NCBI RefSeq assembly: GCF_036884655.1
Contig: NC_088359.1
Coordinates: 15,481,501-15,545,500 of the forward strand
Direction of reading: 5' to 3'
DNA: 64,000 nt
Source: Musa acuminata AAA Group
Taxonomy: Eukaryota; Streptophyta; Magnoliopsida; Zingiberales; Musaceae
Shown here: piece by piece, positions 44,289-55,405 of the stretch
How the letters are laid out: each line of letters opens with the position of its first letter
How positions within the stretch are numbered: position 1 is the stretch's first letter
Made by a program: the position numbers and the translations under genes
The notes under the pieces: generated by a model
The model's database searches: none
Seen by the model: the letters and a program-made list of their open reading frames with translations, nothing else
What the model was told of the DNA's origin: nothing

Positions 44289-45315
44289 ATGGCATACGCC
44301 GGAAACCAAGAGGGGCATTCTATTACGCGTCCACCCATGTTCAGTGGGACGGACTACACCTACTGGAAGACCCGAATGAGGATCTTTCTTATTTCTATGG
44401 ATTTTGAACTGTGGAATCTTGTCGAAAACGGATTTTCGAAGTCTTCTCTTCCAATGATCGATTGGAATGATTTGGAGAAGAAGGCTTTCGCTCTTAATAC
44501 AAAGGCTATGAATGCCTTATTTTGTGCATTTGATAAAAACGAGTTTAACCGTGTTTCAACTTGTGAAACTGCATTTGATATTTGGCACACACTCGAAGTG
44601 ACCCATGAAGGCACAAGTAGAGTAAAGAGTCAAAAATCAATTTGCTGTTACATTCTTTCGAACTTTTTCGGATGAAACCGAGTGAAACCATTGGCGATAT
44701 GTTTCCCCGTTTCACGGATGTTGTCAACGGTCTAAAAGGACTCGGAAAGAGCTTTTCGGATTTTGAGCTTGTTAATAAGATACTAAGATCCCTTCCTAAG
44801 AGTTGGGATCCTAAAGTCACTGCTATTCAAGAGGCAAAAGATCTGCGAAATTTCCCTCTTGAAGAACTAATCGGGTCATTAATGACCTACGAAATGACTT
44901 GTAAAGCTCATGAAGAGCAAGAAGACATCCTTCCAAAGAACAGGAAGGATATGGCACTCAAAACTTCTGAATGCCACTTGAGAGAAAACTCAAGTGATGA
45001 GGACTGTGATGATGACTTGGCACTTCTAACAAGAAAGTTTAAAAAGTTCTTTAAAAGAAACAAGTTTAAGAATGATGCAAAAAATAAACTTGAACCTAAG
45101 AAGGACCAAGTAATCTGCTATGAATGCAAAAAGCTGGGACACTACAAGAGTGATTGTCCCCAAGTCAAAAGGAGAACATCAAAGAAGAAGGCGCTTCAAG
45201 CAACATGGGATAACTCGAGTGCATCCGAAGAAGAGGAGTCCAACACCGAGCAAGTTGCTCATTACGCCTTAATGGCCATCGAAGATGAGGTAACAAATTC
45301 AATAGATGCAGATTT
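44289..45315 (+). pseudogene. gag: SIRE-like gag, first part, one frameshift
   Basis: Starts MAYAGNQEGHSITRPPMFSG, the same start as the carrier gag. One base is missing near 44623 (GTAAAG where the carrier has GTGAAAG), which shifts the frame; homology resumes at MLLHSFELFRMKPSETI. The CX2CX4HX4C knuckle is intact (CYECKKLGHYKSDC, about 45117). The acidic tail EEEESNTEQVAHYALMA reaches the insertion point at 45315. It continues at 54844. Confidence 0.85.
45311..45315. repeat. TSD (GATTT) of nested gag-only array, left copy
   Basis: Precedes the LTR start TGTTAAATCTCG and is repeated at 54844-54848. Removing the insertion restores the gag alignment. Confidence 0.85.
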
Positions 45316-47841
45316 TGTTAAATCTCGTATTTTGATGATGAAACTACTTGATATATGTTTATGATTTAATCTACGTTTTGAGTGACGCAGGATGCTTTGA
45401 TCAGGATGAGACAATTAAAGCAGGAAAATCATGTTGTGCCGGAGGAACATGTCAGAAGATTGGACGTCGGGCCGGTAGATCGGTCGACGTATCGACAGAA
45501 GGCTTTGGGCAGTGGACTCGGGCATCGGGCCAAGAAGAGCGGTTATTGTGCCAAGGATATCGGAGTTGCGGAGTCAACTGGCCGATTGGGCAATAGGCCG
45601 CAGGAGAGGACGATGCGCCGAAGAATCAGACGAAGCGTCGAGGGACCAATGACATGCCGGACAACTTGGTTAATTGCTTAGGATTAATTGTCTCGATCGA
45701 AGTTTTGTTTTAATTGTGCAGGATTAACTATAATAACGATGAAGACATAAAGCGAAACAAAGTGTCGGAGTCAAGCGCGAAGGATTTGTTGAGAGTTCGA
45801 GAGTTCGACGGAAGTCCGAAGGTTCGTCGGGAATGCTACCGGAACTAGCCGAGAATGAGTTGGGAGCTTGCCAAAGGGTTTTTCGGAAGCTCACCGGAAG
45901 GTTCGTTGGGAGTTCGCGGAGCTCGCCGAGAAAGATCGGAGCTTGCCGAAGAAGCTCATTGGAACTCGCTAAGAACAAATCGTGAAGTCTAGGAGCTTGC
46001 CGGGAGTCCGCAGAATGGTTTCCGAGAGTTCATCGGAAGACCGCCGGAAGTTTGCCGGAAGCTCGCCAGAAGAAGTCTTGACTTGCAGACTTTGTAATAG
46101 CTTAGAAAATGTCTTTAAAATCATAGTTAGCACATTAATTAGGGTTAGGATTAGGTGTTAATCCTATAACCCAAGTAGGGGCCAATTAGGCCCAAGTTCG
46201 GATTGGTTTGGGCCAAGTTTGGAGCCAAACCAAGTGAGCTGAAATAGTGAAAGAGGTGGCACCGCCCCAGCCAGGAGGTGGCACCGCCTGGGCTAAGCCT
46301 CCCAGCGAGACTGGGCGGTGCAACCTCCCCAGCCAGGAGGTGGCACCGCCTGAGCTCAGTCTTCGAGCAAGACTGGGCGGTGCAACCTCCCCAGCCAGGA
46401 GGTGGCACCGCCTGAGCTCAGTCTTCGAGCAAGACTGGGCGGTGCAACCTCCCTGACAGAGAGGTGGCACCGCCTGAGCTCGGTCTTCGAGCTCTGGCAG
46501 AGAGGTGCAACCGCCTCAGTCAAGAGGTGGCACCGCTTGGGCTCAGTCTTCGAGCTCTGCCAGGCGGTGCAACCTCTCCAATCAAGAGGTGCAACCGCCT
46601 GATCCCGGAATTCCGGGATTTGATCGTTTTGAGCTCCAAATTTGAATTGGGTTGGGGCCTATAAATACCCCACCCATTCAGCACTGAAAAGATACAGATC
46701 CACACCGAATTCTTGATCTTTTCAGTGACTCTAAGAGCTCAAATTTGTGTAAAGTCCTAAAGTTCTCCTCTTCTCTGTTCTTCAAGTCTTGAGTTGTAAA
46801 GAGAGGAGAGAAAGGATCTGTAAGGGTTGTCTCCTAAGCCCGTCAAAAGGAGAGAAACTGTAAAAGGGCAGTTGGCCTTCGCCCATTGAAGGAAGGCCCC
46901 TAGTTGACGTCGGTGACCTCGCCGGTGGAGGAAGCCAAAAGTGGAGTAGGTCAAGACTGACCGAACCACTCTAAATCTCTGGTTTGCGTTTATTTTGAGC
47001 ACTTTATCATTACTGCAAACCTCCTACATAGCTACTGCTCTCTGCGCTTTTACGAACAAGCTTCTAAGTTCTAATCTTTCCGAATCTGCATTCAGACGTC
47101 AAAAGGTGTTTTCGTACGATCTTTACATTGCAGCTTACATTTACGTCTTGAATCTGTTTGTAACTGTGAACTGTCTTCTGCGCTTTTACGAATGAGTTTC
47201 TTTGCAGTTTACATTTACATATTGATTCTATTTATAATTGCAAACTGTCTTCTGCAATTTTACCAACGAGTTTCAACATTTAGACGTAAAACTGCATTTA
47301 GACGTAAATCGGCTTTCCTCGCACAATCATCAGATTTCAGTTTACGTTTACGTCTTGATTTCAATTGCATACTGCCTTCTACGAATATACAAACGAGTTT
47401 TAAAGTTCAGACGTAAATCTACGTTTTAGACGTAAATCTGCGTTTAGACGTAAATCTGCGTTTAGACGTAAATCTGCGTTTAGACGAAAATCTGCTTTTT
47501 GCAGATTACTTTTTGAGCTGTACAATAGCAGCACATTGTCTTTATACTTCTGCTTAAACTGCGCTTAGACGCAAACTGTGTTTAGGCGCAAACTGCGCTT
47601 AGACGCAAACCGCGCTTAGACGCAATCTGAGTTTAGACGCAATCTGCATTTAGACGCAAACTGCGTTTAGACGCTAACTGTGTTTAAACGTAAACTGCAC
47701 TTAATCATAAGTAATCTTAGAATCGGCTTTTGCATCAAAATAGTTTTTATCGAAAGAATGCAGCTTTAGTTTTTAATCGCTGAAAGATTTCCGCTGCACT
47801 AATTCACCCCCCCCCCCCTCTTAGTGCTCTCGATCCTAACA
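45316..47841 (+). repeat. LTR 1 of nested array (complete)
   Basis: Starts TGTTAAATCTCGTATTTTG, with the same 400-bp 5' part as 34336-34735. Contains the palindrome array (46253-46612), TATA box (46660-46667), U5 minisatellites and a poly-C run. Confidence 0.9.
46660..46667 (+). promoter_or_regulatory. LTR TATA box (array LTR 1)
   Basis: TATAAATA in the conserved context. Copies in LTR 2 and LTR 3 are at 50163-50170 and 53665-53672. Confidence 0.7.
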
Positions 47842-47843
47842 AT

Positions 47844-47855
47844 TGGTATCAGAGC
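47844..47855 (+). other. Primer-binding site, array interior 1
   Basis: TGGTATCAGAGC after LTR 1. The same site follows LTR 2 at 51347-51358. Confidence 0.85.
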
Positions 47856-47891
47856 GGGGTATTTCTCATTTCGGATTTACACCCGAGAGAA

Positions 47892-48902
47892 ATGGCTCTT
47901 CAAGAGGGCTTTTCGGTCTTTCGTCCACCGTTCTTTAATGGATTGGACTACACTTATTAGAAAACTCGAATGAGAGTTTTCTTGATTTCTCTAAATCTGG
48001 ATTTATGGAATATCATTGAAAACAATTTTCAACTTCCCTCTAAACCGATGAACGAATGGTCGGATTTAGAGAAGAAGTATTTTTCTTTAAACGCAAAGGC
48101 TATGAATGCCTTATTTTGCGCTTTGGACAAAAATGAGTTCAATCGGGTTTCTTTGTGCGAAACGGCTTTCGATATTTGGCGCACTCTTGAAATCACGCAC
48201 GAGGGAACTAGTAGAGTCAAAGACTCGAAAGTTAATATTTTACTGCATGATTTCGAGCTTTTTCATATGAAACCAAGCGAAACCGTTGTTGACATGTACA
48301 CCCGTTTTACGGATGTCGTCAATGGTTTAAAATCACTTGGTAAAAGCTTTTCGGATTTTGAACTCGTTAACAAAGTTTTGCGCTCACTTTCTAAAACTTG
48401 GGATTCAAAAGTAACTGCTATTCAAGAATCGAAAAACTTGAACCAATTTCCACTTGAAGAACTAATTGGTTCATTGATCACATATGAAATGGTGCACAAT
48501 GCACATGATGAACATGTTGAACACAATCACCTTCCAAAGAATAGGAAGGATTTGGAAGTCTGGACAAATGAATGCCACTTGAGCGATGACTCAAGTGATG
48601 AGGACAATGATGAACAAAACAACCTTCCAAAGAACAGGAAGGATTTGGGACATAGAACATTTGAAGACCACTCGAGCATAAGCTCAAGTGATGGTGAACT
48701 TAAACTACAAATGAAACGAAAATTAAAAAGCAAAAAGAATCGAACTACTTGCTTTAAACGCAAGAAGAAGAACAAAAATTGGGACGAATCGAGCTCGTCC
48801 GAAGAAGAGGAAGTCAACAAAAGCAAGGCGGCAAACTACGCCTTAATAGCCTACAATGATGAGGTAATCGAAATCCCCCTAATTTATTTTGAAATTACTT
48901 GA
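47892..48902 (+). pseudogene. Gag of nested gag-only element, copy 1
   Basis: The frame from the ATG is interrupted by TAG at 47958-47960, in place of the Trp of the Y-x-Y-W-K block. It is then open for 310 codons from 47970. It keeps the UBN2-type region (LNAKAMNALFCALDKNEF, then DMYTRFTDVVNGLKSLGKSF). It has a duplicated segment with LPKNRKDL and acidic Ser/Asp-rich tails. No CX2CX4HX4C knuckle remains, only RTTCFKRKKKN at that place. It ends LIYFEIT, as 36480-37437 does. Gag would form particles; the lack of knuckles and the stop make function doubtful. Confidence 0.8.
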
Positions 48903-49217
48903 TGCTTTCATGATGTATTTTTCTCTTTTAGTTTAGAATTAATTTTCTTAAAAATTACATGTTAAAAAAAAAAAAAAAATTTATGATCATACTAAGTAAT
49001 TTCGAAAATGATAATATTATAAACAAATAAAATGATCTTGATTGAAAATATGAAATCATGGTTAAGAAGTAACAATGTGTATTACGTTGATTTCCATTGT
49101 TATTTCTCGATTTTGATTAAAGATCATGTTTGATTTAAAGAAATGCATAATGATGAAATTAAATATTTTGATTAACAATTTTATGCATGAGATTTTAAGC
49201 CGATGATAAGCATGTGT
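48903..49217 (+). other. AT-rich interior after gag, array copy 1
   Basis: Non-coding, similar to the start of 37438-39025, including a run of A (48963-48978). It ends at the deletion junction with LTR 2 (TGTGT/TGTGCAGG). Repeated at 52406-52720. Confidence 0.6.
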
Positions 49218-51344
49218 TGTGCAGGATTAACAATGATAACGATGAAGACATAAAGCGAAACAAAGTGTCGGAGTCAAGCGCGAAGGATTTGTTGCGAGTT
49301 CGAGAGTTCGACGGAAGTCCGAAGGTTCGTCGGGAATGCTACCGGAACTAGCCGAGAATGAGTTGGGAGCTTGCCGAAGGGTTTTTCGGAAGCTCGCCGG
49401 AAGGTTCGTTGGGAGTTCGCGGAGCTCGCCGAGAAAGATCGGAGCTTGCCGAAGAAGCTCGTTGGAACTCGCTAAGAACAAATCGTGAAGTCTAGGAGCT
49501 TGCCGGGAGTCCGCAGAATGGTTTCCGAGAGTTCATCGGAAGACCGCCGGAAGTTTGCCGGAAGCTCGCCAGAAGAAGTCTTGACTTGCAGACTTTGTAA
49601 TAGCTTAGAAAATATCTTTAAAATCATAGTTAGCACATTAATTAGGGTTAGGATTAGGTGTTAATCCTATAACCCAAGTAGGGGCCAATTAGGCCCAAGT
49701 TCGGATTGGTTTGGGCCAAGTTTGGAGCCAAACCAAGTGAGCTGAAATAGTGAAAGAGGTGGCACCGCCCCAGCCAGGAGGTGGCACCGCCTGGGCTAAG
49801 CCTCCCAGCGAGACTGGGCGGTGCAACCTCCCCAGCCAGGAGGTGGCACCGCCTGAGCTCAGTCTTCGAGCAAGACTGGGCGGTGCAACCTCCCCAGCCA
49901 GGAGGTGGCACCGCCTGAGCTCAGTCTTCGAGCAAGACTGGGCGGTGCAACCTCCCTGACAGAGAGGTGGCACCGCCTGAGCTCGGTCTTCGAGCTCTGG
50001 CAGAGAGGTGCAACCGCCTCAGTCAAGAGGTGGCACCGCTTGGGCTCAGTCTTCGAGCTCTGCCAGGCGGTGCAACCTCTCCAATCAAGAGGTGCAACCG
50101 CCTGATCCCGGAATTCCGGGATTTGATCGTTTTGAGCTCCAAATTTGAATTGGGTTGGGGCCTATAAATACCCCACCCATTCAGCACTGAAAAGATACAG
50201 ATCCACACCGAATTCTTGATCTTTTCAGTGACTCTAAGAGCTCAAATTTGTGTAAAGTCCTAAAGTTCTCCTCTTCTCTGTTCTTCAAGTCTTGAGTTGT
50301 AAAGAGAGGAGAGAAAGGATCTGTAAGGGTTGTCTCCTAAGCCCGTCAAAAGGAGAGAAACTGTAAAAGGGCAGTTGGCCTTCGCCCATTGAAGGAAGGC
50401 CCCTAGTTGACGTCGGTGACCTCGCCGGTGGAGGAAGCCAAAAGTGGAGTAGGTCAAGACTGACCGAACCACTCTAAATCTCTGGTTTGCGTTTATTTTG
50501 AGCACTTTATCATTACTGCAAACCTCCTACATAGCTACTGCTCTCTGCGCTTTTACGAACAAGCTTCTAAGTTCTAATCTTTCCGAATCTGCATTCAGAC
50601 GTCAAAAGGTGTTTTCGTACGATCTTTACATTGCAGCTTACATTTACGTCTTGAATCTGTTTGTAACTGTGAACTGTCTTCTGCGCTTTTACGAATGAGT
50701 TTCTTTGCAGTTTACATTTACATATTGATTCTATTTATAATTGCAAACTGTCTTCTGCAATTTTACCAACGAGTTTCAACATTTAGACGTAAAACTGCAT
50801 TTAGACGTAAATCGGCTTTCCTCGCACAATCATCAGATTTCAGTTTACGTTTACGTCTTGATTTCAATTGCATACTGCCTTCTACGAATATACAAACGAG
50901 TTTTAAAGTTCAGACGTAAATCTACGTTTTAGACGTAAATCTGCGTTTAGACGTAAATCTGCGTTTAGACGTAAATCTGCGTTTAGACGAAAATCTGCTT
51001 TTTGCAGATTACTTTTTGAGCTGTACAATAGCAGCACATTGTCTTTATACTTCTGCTTAAACTGCGCTTAGACGCAAACTGTGTTTAGGCGCAAACTGCG
51101 CTTAGACGCAAACCGCGCTTAGACGCAATCTGAGTTTAGACGCAATCTGCATTTAGACGCAAACTGCGTTTAGACGCTAACTGTGTTTAAACGTAAACTG
51201 CACTTAATCATAAGTAATCTTAGAATCGGCTTTTGCATCAAAATAGTTTTTATCGAAAGAATGCAGCTTTAGTTTTTAATCGCTGAAAGATTTCCGCTGC
51301 ACTAATTCACCCCCCCCCCCCTCTTAGTGCTCTCGATCCTAACA
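49218..51344 (+). repeat. LTR 2 of nested array (5'-truncated, recombinant)
   Basis: Begins at TGTGCAGGATTAAC. Up to about 49614 it carries the bases of LTR 3. From about 49988 on it carries those of LTR 1. See the finding on the hybrid LTR. Confidence 0.9.
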
Positions 51345-51394
51345 ATTGGTATCAGAGCGGGGTATTTCTCATTTCGGATTTACACCCGAGAGAA

Positions 51395-52405
51395 ATGGCT
51401 CTTCAAGAGGGCTTTTCGGTCTTTCGTCCACCGTTCTTTAATGGATTGGACTACACTTATTAGAAAACTCGAATGAGAGTTTTCTTGATTTCTCTAAATC
51501 TGGATTTATGGAATATCATTGAAAACAATTTTCAACTTCCCTCTAAACCGATGAACGAATGGTCGGATTTAGAGAAGAAGTATTTTTCTTTAAACGCAAA
51601 GGCTATGAATGCCTTATTTTGCGCTTTGGACAAAAATGAGTTCAATCGGGTTTCTTTGTGCGAAACGGCTTTCGATATTTGGCGCACTCTTGAAATCACG
51701 CACGAGGGAACTAGTAGAGTCAAAGACTCGAAAGTTAATATTTTACTGCATGATTTCGAGCTTTTTCATATGAAACCAAGCGAAACCGTTGTTGACATGT
51801 ACACCCGTTTTACGGATGTCGTCAATGGTTTAAAATCACTTGGTAAAAGCTTTTCGGATTTTGAACTCGTTAACAAAGTTTTGCGCTCACTTTCTAAAAC
51901 TTGGGATTCAAAAGTAACTGCTATTCAAGAATCGAAAAACTTGAACCAATTTCCACTTGAAGAACTAATTGGTTCATTGATCACATATGAAATGGTGCAC
52001 AATGCACATGATGAACATGTTGAACACAATCACCTTCCAAAGAATAGGAAGGATTTGGAAGTCTGGACAAATGAATGCCACTTGAGCGATGACTCAAGTG
52101 ATGAGGACAATGATGAACAAAACAACCTTCCAAAGAACAGGAAGGATTTGGGACATAGAACATTTGAAGACCACTCGAGCATAAGCTCAAGTGATGGTGA
52201 ACTTAAACTACAAATGAAACGAAAATTAAAAAGCAAAAAGAATCGAACTACTTGCTTTAAACGCAAGAAGAAGAACAAAAATTGGGACGAATCGAGCTCG
52301 TCCGAAGAAGAGGAAGTCAACAAAAGCAAGGCGGCAAACTACGCCTTAATAGCCTACAATGATGAGGTAATCGAAATCCCCCTAATTTATTTTGAAATTA
52401 CTTGA
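51395..52405 (+). pseudogene. Gag of nested gag-only element, copy 2
   Basis: Protein sequence identical to copy 1, including the TAG (51461-51463) and the 310-codon open part from 51473. The shared stop shows it was already present before the duplication. Confidence 0.8.
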
Positions 52406-52720
52406 TGCTTTCATGATGTATTTTTCTCTTTTAGTTTAGAATTAATTTTCTTAAAAATTACATGTTAAAAAAAAAAAAAAAATTTATGATCATACTAAGT
52501 AATTTCGAAAATGATAATATTATAAACAAATAAAATGATCTTGATTGAAAATATGAAATCATGGTTAAGAAGTAACAATGTGTATTACGTTGATTTCCAT
52601 TGTTATTTCTCGATTTTGATTAAAGATCATGTTTGATTTAAAGAAATGCATAATGATGAAATTAAATATTTTGATTAACAATTTTATGCATGAGATTATA
52701 AGCCGATGATAAGCATGTGT
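52406..52720 (+). other. AT-rich interior after gag, array copy 2
   Basis: Near-identical to 48903-49217. Confidence 0.6.
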
Positions 52721-54843
52721 TGTGCAGGATTAACAATGATAACGATGAAGACATAAAGCGAAACAAAGTGTCGGAGTCAAGCGCGAAGGATTTGTTGCGA
52801 GTTCGAGAGTTCGACGGAAGTCCGAAGGTTCGTCGGGAATGCTACCGGAACTAGCCGAGAATGAGTTGGGAGCTTGCCGAAGGGTTTTTCGGAAGCTCGC
52901 CGGAAGGTTCGTTGGGAGTTCGCGGAGCTCGCCGAGAAAGATCGGAGCTTGCCGAAGAAGCTCGTTGGAACTCGCTAAGAACAAATCGTGAAGTCTAGGA
53001 GCTTGCCGGGAGTCCGCAGAATGGTTTCCGAGAGTTCATCGGAAGACCGCCGGAAGTTTGCCGGAAGCTCGCCAGAAGAAGTCTTGACTTGCAGACTTTG
53101 TAATAGCTTAGAAAATATCTTTAAAATCATAGTTAGCACATTAATTAGGGTTAGGATTAGGTGTTAATCCTATAACCCAAGTAGGGGCCAATTAGGCCCA
53201 AGTTCGGATTGGTTTGGGCCAAGTTTGGAGCCAAACCAAGTGAGCTGAAATAGTGAAAGAGGTGGCACCGCCCCAGCCAGGAGGTGGCACCGCCTGGGCT
53301 AAGCCTCCCAGCGAGACTGGGCGGTGCAACCTCCCCAGCCAGGAGGTGGCACCGCCTGAGCTCAGTCTTCGAGCAAGACTGGGCGGTGCAACCTCCCCAG
53401 CCAGGAGGTGGCACCGCCTGAGCTCAGTCTTCGAGCAAGACTGGGCGGTGCAACCTCCCTGACAGAGAGGTGGCACCGCCTGAGCTCGGTCTTTGAGCTC
53501 TGGCAGAGAGGTGCACCGCCTCAGTCAAGAGGTGGCACCGCCTGGGCTCAGTCTTCGGGCTCTACCAGGCGGTGCAACCTCTCCAGTCAAGAGGTGCAAC
53601 CGCCTGATCCCGGAATTCCGGGATTTGATCGTTTTGAGCTCCAAATTTGAATTGGGTTGGGGCCTATAAATACCCCACCCATTCAGCACTGAAAAGATAC
53701 AGATCCACACCGAATTCTTGATCTTTTCAGTGACTCTAAGAGCTCAAATTTGTGTAAAGTCCTAAAGTTCTCCTCTTCTCTGTTCTTCAAGTCTTGAGTT
53801 GTAAAGAGAGGAGAGAAAGGATCTGTAAGGGTTGTCTCCTGAGCCCGTCAAAAGGAGAGAAACTGTAAAAGGGCAGTTGGCCTTCGCCCATTGAAGGAAG
53901 GCCCCTAGTTGACGTCGGTGACCTCTCCGGTGGAGGAAGCCAAAAGTGGAGTAGGTCAAGACTGACCGAACCACTCTAAATCTCTGGTTTGCGTTTATTT
54001 TGAGCACTTTATCATTACTGCAAACCTCCTACATAGCTACTGCTCTCTGCGCTTTTACGAACAAGCTTCTAAGTTCTAATCTTTCCGAATCTGCATTCAG
54101 ACGTCAAAAGGTGTTTTCGTACGTTCTTTACATTGCAGCTTACATTTACGTCTTGAATTTGTTTGTAACTGCGAACTGTCTTCTGCGCTTTTACGAACGA
54201 GTTTCTTTGCAGTTTACATTTACATATTGATTCTATTTATAACTGCAAACTGTCTTCTGTAATTTTACCAACGAGTTTCAACATTTAGACGTAAAATTGC
54301 ATTTAGACGTAAATCGGCTTTCCTCGCACAATCATCAGATTTCAGTTTACGTTTACGTCTTGATTTCAATTGCATACTACCTTCTGCGAATATACAAACG
54401 AGTTTTAAAGTTCAGACGTAAATCTATGTTTTAGACGTAAATCTGCGTTTAGACGTAAATCTGCGTTTAGACGTAAATCTGCTTTTTGCAGATTACTTTT
54501 TGAGCTGTACAATAGCAGCACATTGTCTTTATACTTCTGCTTAAACTGCGCTTAGACGCAAACTGTGTTTAGGCGCAAACTGCGCTTAGACGCAATCTGC
54601 GCTTAGACGCAAACTGCGCTTAGACCCAATCTGAGTTTAGACGCAATCTGCATTTAGACGCAAACTACGTTTAGACGCTAACTGTGTTTAAACGTAAACT
54701 GCACTTAATCATAAGTAATCTTAGAATCGGCTTTTGCATCAAAATAGTTTTTATCGAAAGAACGCAGCTTTAGTTTTTAATCGCTGAAAGATTTCCGCTG
54801 CACTAATTAACCCCCCCCCCTCTTAGTGCTCTCGATCCTAACA
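52721..54843 (+). repeat. LTR 3 of nested array (5'-truncated)
   Basis: Same truncation as LTR 2. Its 3' half differs from LTRs 1 and 2 at many positions (for example CTCGGTCTTTGAG, GTGCACCGCC, CTCTACCAGG) and has fewer 18-bp units and a shorter poly-C run. Confidence 0.9.
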
Positions 54844-55405
54844 GATTTATCATTCGATGAATTATTAAATGCTTTCCATGAATTGTTTGATGAGTGTAAG
54901 ACTATCAGTAGTAAATACAAATTGCTAAAAAAAGGAGCATGATAGTCTTATTTGTAATTTCGATAAGTTAAATGCTGAACATCATGATAGTTTAAGCCCA
55001 TGCATAAAATGCCATGATCTAGAAACTCTCCAAAAAGAAAACTTGCTACTTAAGGACACCTTGAAGAAATTCGAGGTTGGTAGCAAGTCATTGAACATGA
55101 TCCTTACAAACAAGGGTCACGTTCCCAAAAGAAGTGGAATTGGATTCGTGAGAAGTCCTCACCAAAATCCAACCACCTTCATAAAAGGCTCCATCTTACA
55201 TATTCAACATCAAGACAAATGTAACTTCTGTTGTAAATTTGGACACAAGACACATTGTTGTCCATTCAAGAAAATAAGTCCAAACAAATTGATTTGAGTT
55301 CCTAAAGGAACCATGACAAATTCTATGCAACATGATAAGAAATGTAGATCTATTTATGAGGCACCCAAAAGCAAATGGGTACCTAAACATCATCCTTTCT
55401 TGTAG
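54844..55405 (+). pseudogene. gag: SIRE-like gag, second part
   Basis: Resumes at DLSFDELLNAFHELFDECK exactly where the first part stopped. A run of seven A near 54930 shifts the frame by one base relative to the carrier. Open again from 55043 (LLLKDTLKKFEVGSKSLNMI). The second zinc knuckle is intact (CNFCCKFGHKTHCC). A Trp codon has become TGA near 55296. The native gag end is TAG at 55403-55405. Confidence 0.85.

Larger units (their letters stand above)
45316..54843 (+). mobile_element. Gag-only SIRE-like element expanded to an LTR-int-LTR-int-LTR tandem array
   Basis: Three LTR copies end in CCTAACA at 47841, 51344 and 54843, and two interiors (47842-49217, 51345-52720) differ by very little (one substitution noticed, T/A near 49196/52699). 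The repeat period is 3503 bp. A single TSD (GATTT) flanks the whole array, so one insertion was later enlarged. LTR 1 is complete. LTRs 2 and 3 both lack the first about 399 bp, at the same junction. No pol is present. It sits in the gag of the SIRE-like element. Confidence 0.9.
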
